The translations under genes were made by a program, and so were the position numbers. Under the pieces are notes generated by a model. The model was not told where the DNA came from. It did not search any database and saw only the letters and a program-made list of their open reading frames with translations. From Salipiger sp. IMCC34102 (GTDB lineage: Bacteria > Pseudomonadota > Alphaproteobacteria > Rhodobacterales > Rhodobacteraceae), in NCBI RefSeq assembly GCF_004145405.1, contig NZ_SELQ01000001.1, forward strand, positions 124,001-188,000: 64,000 bases of DNA. Direction: 5' to 3'. Numbering within the stretch: the stretch's first letter is position 1; every line of letters begins with the position of its first letter. Shown piece after piece: positions 44,994 through 54,298 of this stretch.

Positions 44994-45686
44994 ATGGGCG
45001 ATCTTGCGGGACAAGCTGCTATCGTGACGGGCGCAGGTACGAGTTGCGGCGCCGTCATCGCGCGTGCGCTGGCCGCCGCGGGGGCGCGTGTCGTGGTGGC
45101 GGACCGCGATGTCGAACGCGCGGCGCGCCTCGCCTCCGAGATCGGGGGCGACGCGCTGGAGGTCGACCCTTGCAGCGACACCTCCGTCGGAGGCCTGGCC
45201 TACCATGCCGCCGACCTGCTGGACGAGGTCGATATCCTGGTCAACATCCTCGACGCCGCATGCAGACCCGCGATGGCGGCGCATCCGGGTGCGGCGGGGT
45301 TCGACCAAACCATGACCGGCAACGTCGAGGCGATCTCCCTCATGGGACGCCATTTCGGACCGGGAATGAAGGCCCGCGGTCGCGGCACGATCCTGAACGT
45401 GATCCCGAGCGGGGATAATGCCCGCACCGATGCCATGACCGCCGCGACCCAAGCCATGGCGGCGGACCTCTCGCCGCACGGCGTGCGCGTCTACGCCCTG
45501 CGGCTCATGGGCGACGACGCGCCTCGCCTGCCCCGAACGCGGGGTTTCGAGGTCGCGGTGCCCATGGATGCCGACGCCTCAGCACTGCCCCGGGAGCTTG
45601 GCGCCGCGGCGGCCTTCCTGTGCACCGAAGCCGCCTCGATCCCCACCGGCCGGGCGCTTCACGTGGACGGGGCCAGATTCACATGA
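44994..45686 (+). CDS. SDR-family protein lacking the catalytic Tyr/Lys
   Basis: 230 residues from ATG at 44994 (MGDLAGQAAIVTG); GTG at 44943 would add 17 residues. The SDR Rossmann fold is clear: TGAGTSCGAVIARALAAAGA, VVADRD, DILVN, RGRGTILNVIP, and the C-terminal FLCTEAASIPTGRALHVDG. Where YxxxK should stand, the sequence is GDNARTDAMTAATQAMAADL, with neither residue. It is therefore probably not a normal oxidoreductase and may act as a binding or regulatory subunit. Coupled by ATGA to the next gene. Confidence 0.85.
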   Translation: MGDLAGQAAIVTGAGTSCGAVIARALAAAGARVVVADRDVERAARLASEIGGDALEVDPCSDTSVGGLAYHAADLLDEVDILVNILDAACRPAMAAHPGAAGFDQTMTGNVEAISLMGRHFGPGMKARGRGTILNVIPSGDNARTDAMTAATQAMAADLSPHGVRVYALRLMGDDAPRLPRTRGFEVAVPMDADASALPRELGAAAAFLCTEAASIPTGRALHVDGARFT

Positions 45687-46141
45687 GCCGGATCGCCGAT
45701 CGCCTGATGCGTTACCTCAAGCGGCGCGGCCTGCGGGATGCAAGGAAGCTGATCCCGTCGGAGCCCACGCGCGAACCACGCCCGGAGCCACCCGCCCCGA
45801 CCCCGCCCGGTACGCTGCGATTGCATCTTTTCGGTGCGAACTTCGACAGCGAAGCCCAGGCGCTCGCATTCTGCACTGGCACGGAGGACGCGCCCAGCGA
45901 GCTGACCCGCCAGCTGACCGGTGCCTACGTGGACCCCTCCGAGGTGGAGGTCATCCATAGCCCGATCACCCCGCGCCTGTCCGAGTTCCTGACCGAGCCG
46001 GAGATCGACGACGTCGAACTGCGCCTGGCCGGTGACACCACGCTGATCCTGCTGACCGAACACGCCTTCGGCGGGCTGCCCTACACGCTCGACGATACCC
46101 GCGACCTGACCTACCTGGGCGAGATCACGGTGCGGGTATGA
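45683..46141 (+). CDS. Hypothetical protein (152 aa)
   Basis: 152 residues. A basic N-terminus (IADRLMRYLKRRGLRDARKL), a Pro-rich linker, then a compact domain from residue 53: TLRLHLFGANFDSEAQALAFC, then SEVEVIHSPI and TTLILLTEHAFGGLPY. No membrane helix or signal. Not assigned to a family. The gene overlaps both neighbours by four bases (ATGA at each end), so it is made together with the SDR-like protein and the P1 peptidase. Confidence 0.75.
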   Translation: MSRIADRLMRYLKRRGLRDARKLIPSEPTREPRPEPPAPTPPGTLRLHLFGANFDSEAQALAFCTGTEDAPSELTRQLTGAYVDPSEVEVIHSPITPRLSEFLTEPEIDDVELRLAGDTTLILLTEHAFGGLPYTLDDTRDLTYLGEITVRV

Positions 46142-47100
46142 TGCGCAACCTGCTGACCGACGTGGCGGGCCTGCAGGTGGGGCACGCTCAGGACGCGGGC
46201 CTGAAGTCCGGCGTGACGGTGGTGACGGCCGGAACACCTTTCACCTGCGGCGTGCATGTCATGGGTGGCGCGCCGGGCACCCGCGAAACGGATCTTCTGG
46301 CCCCCGACAAGACGATCCAGGAGGTCGACGCGCTCGTTCTGTCCGGCGGATCGGCGCTGGGCCTTGACGCCGCGAGCGGGGTCGCCAATGCCCTGCGCGC
46401 CCGGGGCCGCGGGGTCGAGGTCGCAGGCCAGCGCGTGCCGATCGTGCCTGCCGCGATCCTCTTCGACCTGGCCAACGGGGGCGACAAGGGCTGGACGGTG
46501 AACCCCTACGCAGCCCTCGGCGCGGCCGCGCTGGAAGCGGCCGGTTCGACCCCGGCCCTTGGGTCGGTCGGTGCAGGCACCGGGGCCACGACGGCAACCT
46601 TGAAGGGCGGATTGGGGCAGGCTTCGATGCAACTGGCGGACGGGACGACGGTCGCCGCACTCGTGGCCGTCAACGCGCTGGGATCGGCGACGGTGGGACA
46701 GGGTCCGCACTTCTGGGCCGCCCCGTGGGAACGGAAGGACGAGTTTGGCGGCCATGGCCCTGCTCTGCGGATACCCGACGGTCCGCCGCCCACGAAGCTC
46801 GATGCGCGCAATACGACGCTGGGCATCGTCGCGACCGATGCGGCCCTGACCAAGGCCGACTGCACCCGGCTGGCCACCGTCGCCCACGACGGCTTCGCCC
46901 GCGCGCTGGTGCCGAGCCATACGCCGATGGACGGCGACCTGGTCTTCGCATTGTCCCACGGGGAGCGCAGCGCCGATCCCGTGGCCTTGTCCCATGCGGC
47001 GGCCACCGTCACCGCCCGGGCCATCGCCCGCGCAATCTACCACGCGACATCGGCCCCCGGCGACCTCTTGCCCACCTACACGGACCTGCACGGCGGCTGA
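46138..47100 (+). CDS. P1 family (DmpA/NylC-type) self-cleaving peptidase
   Basis: 320 residues. N-terminal nucleophile hydrolase of the P1/S58 family: NLLTDVAGLQVGHAQDA, GGSALGLDAASGVANALR, PAAILFDLANG. The self-cleavage site is expected between Asn225 and Thr226 in LDARNTTLGIVATDA, making Thr226 the nucleophile. Members act as aminopeptidases, beta-peptidases or nylon-oligomer hydrolases; the substrate here is unknown. Last of the coupled trio with the degenerate SDR and the 152-aa protein. Confidence 0.92.
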   Translation: MMRNLLTDVAGLQVGHAQDAGLKSGVTVVTAGTPFTCGVHVMGGAPGTRETDLLAPDKTIQEVDALVLSGGSALGLDAASGVANALRARGRGVEVAGQRVPIVPAAILFDLANGGDKGWTVNPYAALGAAALEAAGSTPALGSVGAGTGATTATLKGGLGQASMQLADGTTVAALVAVNALGSATVGQGPHFWAAPWERKDEFGGHGPALRIPDGPPPTKLDARNTTLGIVATDAALTKADCTRLATVAHDGFARALVPSHTPMDGDLVFALSHGERSADPVALSHAAATVTARAIARAIYHATSAPGDLLPTYTDLHGG

Positions 47101-47130
47101 TCTTCCTCCGGGCCGAAGATATCTCTTGGA
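47101..47130 (-). repeat. Dispersed intergenic repeat, copy 4 (diverged)
   Basis: On the minus strand AAGAGATATCTTCGGCC followed by CGGAGGAAGA. It is a weaker match to the ATATTT..GGCCAGAAGAAG core and starts right after the P1 peptidase stop. Confidence 0.4.
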
Positions 47131-47242
47131 GCGCGAGAGACAGCGCCTCTCGGCGTGCACCGCAACGCAGAGCACGGTTTCCTAAAGCGCGCGTCCAGCT
47201 TATATCGAAATCAATTGCAATCGCGTCATGAAGGAGCGCCCC

Positions 47243-48721
<1,479 letters not shown>

Positions 48722-48769
48722 CCGGGCGGGCTCGGCTCGGGCCCTGCCCTGGTACAAAATGATGCTTCA

Positions 48770-48814
48770 GGAATGCCCGGATCGCATGCAAGCGAATCGG
48801 GCATTCCTCGTTTT
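48770..48814 (+). terminator. Terminator of gabD
   Basis: 16-bp near-perfect stem starting GGAATGCCCG and ending CGGGCATTCC, followed by TCGTTTT, about 50 bases after the stop. Confidence 0.88.
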
Positions 48815-49028
48815 CACGCTTCCGTTCTTCGGTTCGCTGCACGAAACACCAAACACTCGAACGAAAGAATTCACAAACGCTTTATTTCCATTTTGGAAAC
48901 AGCCTGTCCTGGCAACGACCAGACGTTTGAACAAGAAAAACACGCCAAGATTGAATTGATACCTGTCGCGCGTAAGCGCTTATAGATTGAGGCATTTTTG
49001 TGACCGCGCCGCTTGCCGACATAAATCG

Positions 49029-49043
49029 TTAAAAAAAGGTTAA
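49029..49043 (+). promoter_or_regulatory. Candidate CtrA box before the Hint gene
   Basis: TTAA-AAAAAGG-TTAA, an exact TTAA-N7-TTAA, about 140 bases before the start codon. Confidence 0.5.
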
Positions 49044-49183
49044 TGCGTGGGTGATCTTATCAGGACCCCGCCAGCTTCCGCCCTCCCCATAATTAGTAAT
49101 TGATTCACTTTCGGCCTCAGCCAACGGTTGATGAGAGGTATCGATCTGCACGTTTTGCATGTTAACTTTTTGGAGGTGGCGTC

Positions 49184-50419
49184 ATGCAACAGATTACGAA
49201 TTTCGATCAAACCGTAACGCTCAACGCTGACTTGGAGGTCGTGAACACCAACGACCTCAGTCTGCTGAATTTCATCGGCCCATCGCGGGATGTCGAAAAC
49301 ATCTCGGCCGATGACAGCGATGGACTCTTGGAAAACGGGGACGGAGTGACCGTCACGTCCACTGACGGTGACGGTGATACCGTTTCCCGGGATGGCACCT
49401 ACATCGGTGACGCGACGATCACGACCGCCTCGGTCGAACTGAATGCCCTGCTTGTTGGGCTCAATATCCAACTCAACCCGATCGAAGGAGAATTGATACA
49501 ATACGACGACGGCAGCCTTGGCTTCATTTCCGAAGACCCCCTGACCGACGCGCGTCTTGGCGTAACCGCGGACCTGACAGTCGCGGGAATAACCACGACC
49601 TTCGAAGGAGACCTATCCGAGCTCGATGACTTTCTCGATGAACAAGGCGTTCTCGGCGCTCTTCTTGGTAATATCACCGACCTGACCCAATACGTCCTCG
49701 ATACCGCAGTCGTCACGGTGGACGTCGATGCGACCGGGACATTGGTCGTCTGTTTCGCGTCCGGCAGCATGATCCTGACCCAGGCGGGAGAGACACCGGT
49801 CGAGGCGCTTGCGGTGGGCGATAAGGTCATCACCCGGGACCACGGCGCGCAAAGCGTCCGCTGGATCGGGCGGCGCAACCTGTCGGCAAGCGTGCTCGAA
49901 GCCAATCCCAACCTCAGGCCGATCCGGATCAGGGCCTGTGCTTTCGGCCCCGGCCAGCCCGCGCGGGACCTGATGGTTTCCCCCCAGCACCGCATACTGG
50001 TGACGTCACGGATCGCCGAGCGGATGTTCGGGTCCCGCGACATCCTCGTTGCCGCCAAGCAGCTTCTGGACCTCGACGGAGTGGAGATCGCGACCGATGT
50101 CGAAGAGGTGGAATACATCCATTTCCTCCTCGACCAACACGAGATCGTCTATTCGGAATGGCTCGCCACCGAGAGTCTCTTTACCGGTCCGCAGGCTCTG
50201 AAATCCCTGAGCTGCGAGGCGCGGTTTGAACTTCTCGCCCTCTTCCCCGAACTGATGCGACCGGATCACCTGCCCGCAAGTCCGGTGCCGCTTGCCCCCG
50301 GCAAGAAGGCGCGTCGGCTCGTGGAACGGCACCGCAAGAACCGCAAGCCGGTCCGCTCCACCGGGCCGGACCGAGAGGTGTCACCTCGACCCGACGTCTC
50401 CGCTCCCGTTCCGACCTGA
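49184..50419 (+). CDS. Hint-domain (Hedgehog/intein-like) protein
   Basis: 411 residues. Residues 1-185 are acidic, beta-rich and of no known family (DDSDGLLENGDGVTVTSTDG). Residues 190-330 form a Hint_2-type domain: Cys190 in VVCFASGSMILTQAGETPVE, GDKVITRDHGAQSVRWIGRR, His269 in SPQHRILV. The end of the Hint block reads HFLLDQHEIVYSEW. A basic tail of 50 residues ends the chain. Such proteins are common in Rhodobacterales, often with RTX repeats, and are thought to cleave themselves; they are likely exported. Cys and His needed for N-S shift and cleavage are present, but the usual C-terminal Asn is not evident. Confidence 0.87.
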   Translation: MQQITNFDQTVTLNADLEVVNTNDLSLLNFIGPSRDVENISADDSDGLLENGDGVTVTSTDGDGDTVSRDGTYIGDATITTASVELNALLVGLNIQLNPIEGELIQYDDGSLGFISEDPLTDARLGVTADLTVAGITTTFEGDLSELDDFLDEQGVLGALLGNITDLTQYVLDTAVVTVDVDATGTLVVCFASGSMILTQAGETPVEALAVGDKVITRDHGAQSVRWIGRRNLSASVLEANPNLRPIRIRACAFGPGQPARDLMVSPQHRILVTSRIAERMFGSRDILVAAKQLLDLDGVEIATDVEEVEYIHFLLDQHEIVYSEWLATESLFTGPQALKSLSCEARFELLALFPELMRPDHLPASPVPLAPGKKARRLVERHRKNRKPVRSTGPDREVSPRPDVSAPVPT

Positions 50420-50572
50420 AACGCCGCGTGATCCCGACAGGTCCATCGCCAGCACCGACGATGGACCGCCGCGGCCGCCCGGATTGCCCGATTGCGCGTG
50501 TCGCACCAGCCTTGTAGAAGCCGTACCGAATGCGACGATACGTCTCGATATGCGGCATCTGAAAGGCTTTCC

Positions 50573-51670
50573 ATGCGCGCGCCATTTCCCGAGGGGGAAC
50601 AGCAAAGACTGAAGGCCGTGGCCGACTACGATTATGCCGCCGAACCGGAGGATACCGATTTCGCCGACATCGTGGCCCTCGCCTCGGCCATCTGCGAAAC
50701 CCGCGTGGCGCTGGTCTCTCTCGTCGACGAAGATCGCCAATGGTTCAAGGCGGGACACGGCACCGATCTGACCGACACCTCGCGCGACGAGGCGATCTGC
50801 GGCCACGCGCTGTTGCAGGACGACATCCTCGAGATCGAGGATACCATCGAGGACCCGCGTACCTCCGATAACCGGATGATCGTGCACGAGAACAAGTTGC
50901 GCTTCTACGCGGGTGCCCAGCTTCGGACGCCCAAGGGGCTGCCGATCGGCACGCTCTGCGTCCTCGACGACAAGCCGCGCCGCCTGACCGATCTGCAACG
51001 GCAGGCGCTTCGCACCCTGGCCGATCAGGTGATGACCCAGCTGGAACTGCGCCGCACCCTGCGCAACCAGGAAATCCTGCGCCAGGAGATGGACCACCGC
51101 GTCAAGAACTCGCTGCAGACCGTGCAATCGCTGATCCGGCTCTACAGCGGCAAGGTGAAGGACACCACCGCGCAAGAGGCATTCTCGGCCGTCGATCGCC
51201 GCCTGACCGCCGTGATCGCGCTGCACAAGGAACTGCACCAGTCCAGCTCCGTTGCCCAGATCCGCGTGCAGCCCTTCCTGCGCGGCATCCTCAGCCACCT
51301 GCGCGAGACCTGCCCCCCCGACGTCGTCATCGAAGCCGAAGTGGCCGATTTCGAACTTGCCTCCACCGAAGCCACGGCGCTGGCCGTCGTCCTGTCGGAA
51401 TGCGTGGCCAACGCGATCAAGCATGCCTTTCCGCAAGGCCGCGCGGGCCGGATCTCGATCGAGTGCTGCTACCTGCCCGACGGCACCGTGCGGATGCGGT
51501 GCCGCGACGATGGCGTAGGCGAGGGTGCGGCGGAGCCTACCTCGATGACCAGCCTCGGCCAGCGGATCATGCGCGCCTCGGCCCAGCAGATCGCGGCACG
51601 GCTGACGCGCGACGAGATGGAGACCGGCTACAGCGTCACGATGACCTTCAAGCCGGTGACGCGTGCCTAG
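50573..51670 (+). CDS. GAF-domain sensor histidine kinase (HWE/HisKA_2 type)
   Basis: 365 residues, no membrane helix. GAF domain at about 10-155 (RVALVSLVDEDRQWFKAGHG, ICGHALLQDD, LPIGTLCVLDD). A HisKA_2 dimerisation part follows with the phospho-acceptor His175 in EMDHRVKNSLQTVQSLI. The ATPase domain has the N box ECVANAIKHAFP and RCRDDGVG. Kinases of this type act in alphaproteobacteria in light, stress and PhyR signalling. No response regulator gene is adjacent. Start taken at MRAPFPEG (50573); reading from 50492 is possible. Confidence 0.9.
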   Translation: MRAPFPEGEQQRLKAVADYDYAAEPEDTDFADIVALASAICETRVALVSLVDEDRQWFKAGHGTDLTDTSRDEAICGHALLQDDILEIEDTIEDPRTSDNRMIVHENKLRFYAGAQLRTPKGLPIGTLCVLDDKPRRLTDLQRQALRTLADQVMTQLELRRTLRNQEILRQEMDHRVKNSLQTVQSLIRLYSGKVKDTTAQEAFSAVDRRLTAVIALHKELHQSSSVAQIRVQPFLRGILSHLRETCPPDVVIEAEVADFELASTEATALAVVLSECVANAIKHAFPQGRAGRISIECCYLPDGTVRMRCRDDGVGEGAAEPTSMTSLGQRIMRASAQQIAARLTRDEMETGYSVTMTFKPVTRA

Positions 51671-52257
51671 GGCAGTTCTGCCGCGGGAATGACCGGGAAG
51701 AACACCCCGCCCGAGCGCAGGCCGAACCACGCCTCACCCTCGTGCTGCGCCGTCTCGCCAAGATCGATCAGCCGGTAGAAGCTCTTGCGGTCGATGAGCG
51801 CCTCCAGGTTGCGGCGCACCAGCACGTAAGGCGCGGGCTCTCCCGTGTCGGGATCGCGTTCCACCCGGATCGGGGCATCGGGACCGGCCGTGGTCTTGTC
51901 CCCGACGTTGGTCTCGAACACCAGATCGTCGCCGCGCCGCTGGAAATCGATTGCGACGAAAGGCGCATCCTCGACCGTGATGCCGACCTTCTCGACCGGG
52001 GTCACGAGAAAGTAATCGTCCCCCTCGCGCTTGAGGATCGTCGAGAAGAGCCGCACCATTGCCGGCCGCCCGATGGGGGTGCCTTCGTAGAACCACGTCC
52101 CGTCGCGCTTGATCACCATGTCCAGATCGCCGCAGAAATCGGGGTTCCACTTGTCGACCGGCGGCAGTCCGCCGGCCTTCTGGGCCTTGCCGGCCGCATC
52201 GGCGAGGCTTTGCGCGCTGGGTGTCACGGAAGTTTGTGGGGTGTCGCGCTTTGTCAT
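51667..52257 (-). CDS. DUF1285 family protein
   Basis: 196 residues. DUF1285 pattern: WNPDFCGDLDMVIKRDGTWFYEGTPIGRPA, MVRLFSTILKREGDDYFLVTPVEKVGI, and FGLRSGGVFFPVIP at the end. Soluble, function unknown; in alphaproteobacteria it regularly stands head-to-head with the moxR operon, as here (58 bases apart). Its stop and that of the histidine kinase share the palindrome CTAG, so the two genes overlap tail to tail by four bases. Confidence 0.9.
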   Translation of the reverse strand: MTKRDTPQTSVTPSAQSLADAAGKAQKAGGLPPVDKWNPDFCGDLDMVIKRDGTWFYEGTPIGRPAMVRLFSTILKREGDDYFLVTPVEKVGITVEDAPFVAIDFQRRGDDLVFETNVGDKTTAGPDAPIRVERDPDTGEPAPYVLVRRNLEALIDRKSFYRLIDLGETAQHEGEAWFGLRSGGVFFPVIPAAELP

Positions 52258-52315
52258 TGGGGTGCCCTGCGATAAGTGCTGTTATGACCCACGTAGCAGT
52301 GCGAAGGAAATTGTC

Positions 52316-53320
52316 ATGGCGGAAAGCGGCGACCTGGTGGACCGGATCGAGGGTCTGGGCGAAAGGCTCGGACAGGCCCGGGCGTCGATCGCGGCGCGCT
52401 TCCTGGGCCAGGACCGTGTCGTCGACCTGACGCTGACGGCGCTGATCTGCGGCGGGCACGCGGTGCTGATCGGCCTGCCGGGCCTGGGCAAGACGCGGCT
52501 GGTCGACACGCTCTCGACCGTGATGGGCCTGGACGGCAACCGCATCCAGTTCACGCCGGATTTGATGCCCGCCGATATCTTGGGCTCCGAGGTGCTGGAA
52601 ACGGCGGCCGACGGGGGCCGCGCCTTCCGCTTCATCGAAGGTCCGATCTTCTGCCAGCTTCTGATGGCCGACGAAATCAACCGCGCCAGCCCCCGCACAC
52701 AATCCGCCCTGCTGCAGGCCATGCAGGAAAAGGAGGTCACGATCGCGGGCGCACACCGCAAGCTGGGCCTGCCGTTCCACGTGTTGGCCACCCAGAACCC
52801 CATCGAGCAGGAGGGCACCTACCCCCTGCCCGAGGCGCAGCTCGACCGGTTCCTCGTGCAGATCGACGTGCCCTACCCCGACCGCGCGACCGAGCGGGAC
52901 ATCCTGATCGCCACCACGGGCGCCACCGAGGCGCAGGCCAGCGCCATCTTCACCGCGCAGGAATTGTTGGACGCGCAGGCGCTGCTGCGCCGGATGCCGG
53001 TGGGCGACACCATCGTCGAGATGATCCTCGACCTCGTGCGCGCCTGCCGTCCCGGCCCCGAGGCCGCGCGAGAGGTCAACGACGCCGTCAGCTGGGGCCC
53101 CGGCCCGCGTGCGTCCCAGGCCCTGATGCTCTGCGTGCGCGCGCAGGCGCTTCTGTCGGGCCGCCTTGCCCCCAGCCCCGAGGACGTGCGCGCGATGGCG
53201 GGTCCCGTCTTGAAGCACCGGATGGCGCTGTCCTTCGCGGCCCGCGCCCGGGGCGTGGACCTCGACGCGTTGATCGACGGGGTGGCCGCCGACATCACCC
53301 GGACCGCCGCCGCCGCATGA
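52316..53320 (+). CDS. MoxR-family AAA+ ATPase
   Basis: 334 residues. Walker A GLPGLGKT, Walker B LLMADEINRA, sensor I ATQNPIEQEGTYPLPEAQLDRF, C-terminal lid domain (EVNDAVSWGPGPRASQALML). MoxR ATPases act as chaperones that mature partner proteins with von Willebrand A domains; here the partners are the next three genes. Start at MAESGDLVDRIEG with AAGGA upstream; the long in-frame reading to 52109 overlaps DUF1285 and is rejected. Coupled to DUF58 by ATGA. Confidence 0.95.
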   Translation: MAESGDLVDRIEGLGERLGQARASIAARFLGQDRVVDLTLTALICGGHAVLIGLPGLGKTRLVDTLSTVMGLDGNRIQFTPDLMPADILGSEVLETAADGGRAFRFIEGPIFCQLLMADEINRASPRTQSALLQAMQEKEVTIAGAHRKLGLPFHVLATQNPIEQEGTYPLPEAQLDRFLVQIDVPYPDRATERDILIATTGATEAQASAIFTAQELLDAQALLRRMPVGDTIVEMILDLVRACRPGPEAAREVNDAVSWGPGPRASQALMLCVRAQALLSGRLAPSPEDVRAMAGPVLKHRMALSFAARARGVDLDALIDGVAADITRTAAAA

Positions 53321-54189
53321 GCGATCCGATCGCCCTTCGCGCGCGCGCCGAAGCGCAGGCCAGCGCCCTGCCGCCCCTGCTGGCCGCGGCAGAGCATCTG
53401 GCCTCGACCGTCATCCTGGGCGATCACGGACGGCGGCGTGCGGGCACGGGCGACACGTTCTGGCAATATCGCCCCGCGCAATCCCACGACACCGCGCGCA
53501 GCATCGACTGGCGCCGGTCCGCCCGGTCGGATTCCGCCTTCGTGCAGGACAAGGAATGGCAGATCGCGCAGTCGGTGGTCTTCTGGGTCGATCAGGGCGC
53601 CTCGATGCGTTTCGCCTCGACGGAGGCACTGCCGACCAAGGCCACGACTGCCCGCACGCTGGCCCTGGCCTGCGCCATCCTGCTCAACCGCGGGGGGGAG
53701 CGGATCGGCCTCACCGGTGCCGCCCTTCCGCCTCGCCGCGGCACGGCCCAGATCGCCCAGATGGCCGCCGCCCTGTCGGACGACGATCCGGCCGATTACG
53801 CCCATCCGGAGACCCGGGGCCTGATGCCCCACAGTCGCGCCGTCTTCGTCTCGGACTTCCTGTCGGACCTGGCGCCGATCGAAGCGGCGCTCACCCGCGC
53901 CGCCGATCGAGGCGTCCGTGGTGCGCTGGTGCAAATCCTCGACCCCCAGGAGGAGGGCTTCCCCTTCGATGGCCGCACCGTCTTCGAATCCATGACCGGT
54001 GCCCTGCGCCACGAGACCCTGAAGGCCCGAGACCTGCGCGACCGCTACCTGAACCGCCTCGCCGCCCGCAAGGATCGCCTCGCGTCCCTGGCCCGCACCA
54101 CGGGCTGGCAGTTCACGACACAGCATACCGACGCACCCGCCACGCAGGCGCTCTTGTGGCTCTACGCCGCGTTGGAGCAGCCCGCATGA
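53317..54189 (+). CDS. DUF58 domain protein
   Basis: 290 residues, soluble. DUF58 marks: GDHGRRRAGTGDTFWQYRPAQ and HDTARSIDWRRSARSD; a vWA-like fold follows (VVFWVDQGASMRF and MPHSRAVFVSDFLSD). This is the standard second gene of MoxR operons. The vWA fold is the likely target of the ATPase. Starts four bases inside moxR. Confidence 0.92.
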   Translation: MSDPIALRARAEAQASALPPLLAAAEHLASTVILGDHGRRRAGTGDTFWQYRPAQSHDTARSIDWRRSARSDSAFVQDKEWQIAQSVVFWVDQGASMRFASTEALPTKATTARTLALACAILLNRGGERIGLTGAALPPRRGTAQIAQMAAALSDDDPADYAHPETRGLMPHSRAVFVSDFLSDLAPIEAALTRAADRGVRGALVQILDPQEEGFPFDGRTVFESMTGALRHETLKARDLRDRYLNRLAARKDRLASLARTTGWQFTTQHTDAPATQALLWLYAALEQPA

Positions 54190-54239
54190 CCGCCACCTCT
54201 TCGGCGCACCACAAAAATCGTCTTCCGCCACGCCGCCCC

Positions 54240-54287
54240 CTTCTTCTGGCTAGAAATATCCCGGGGGTCCGGGGGCAGCGCCCCCGG
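54240..54287 (-). repeat. Dispersed intergenic repeat, copy 5
   Basis: On the minus strand: hairpin CCGGGGGC-GCT-GCCCCCGG (54287-54269), then GGACCCCCGGGATATTTC and TAGCCAGAAGAAG. Lies between the DUF58 and DUF4159 genes, in reverse to them. Confidence 0.72.
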
Positions 54288-54298
54288 CGACTATCTCC

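Larger units (their letters stand above)
48722..49183. other. AT-rich intergenic island before the Hint gene
   Basis: 462 bases. The first 90 hold the gabD terminator. From about 48815 the DNA is clearly richer in A+T than the rest of the window. It contains palindromes TAAGCGCTTA (48973-48982) and AATTAGTAATT (49091-49101), a perfect TTAA-N7-TTAA CtrA-type box (49029-49043), and a good ribosome binding site (TTTTTGGAGG) for the Hint gene. A plus frame of 66 codons from ATG 48759 overlaps the terminator and looks non-coding. Confidence 0.6.

Noticed and set aside
48759-48959. 66-codon frame after gabD
   Set aside because: It begins before the gabD terminator hairpin and runs through it; no ribosome binding site or protein-like pattern.
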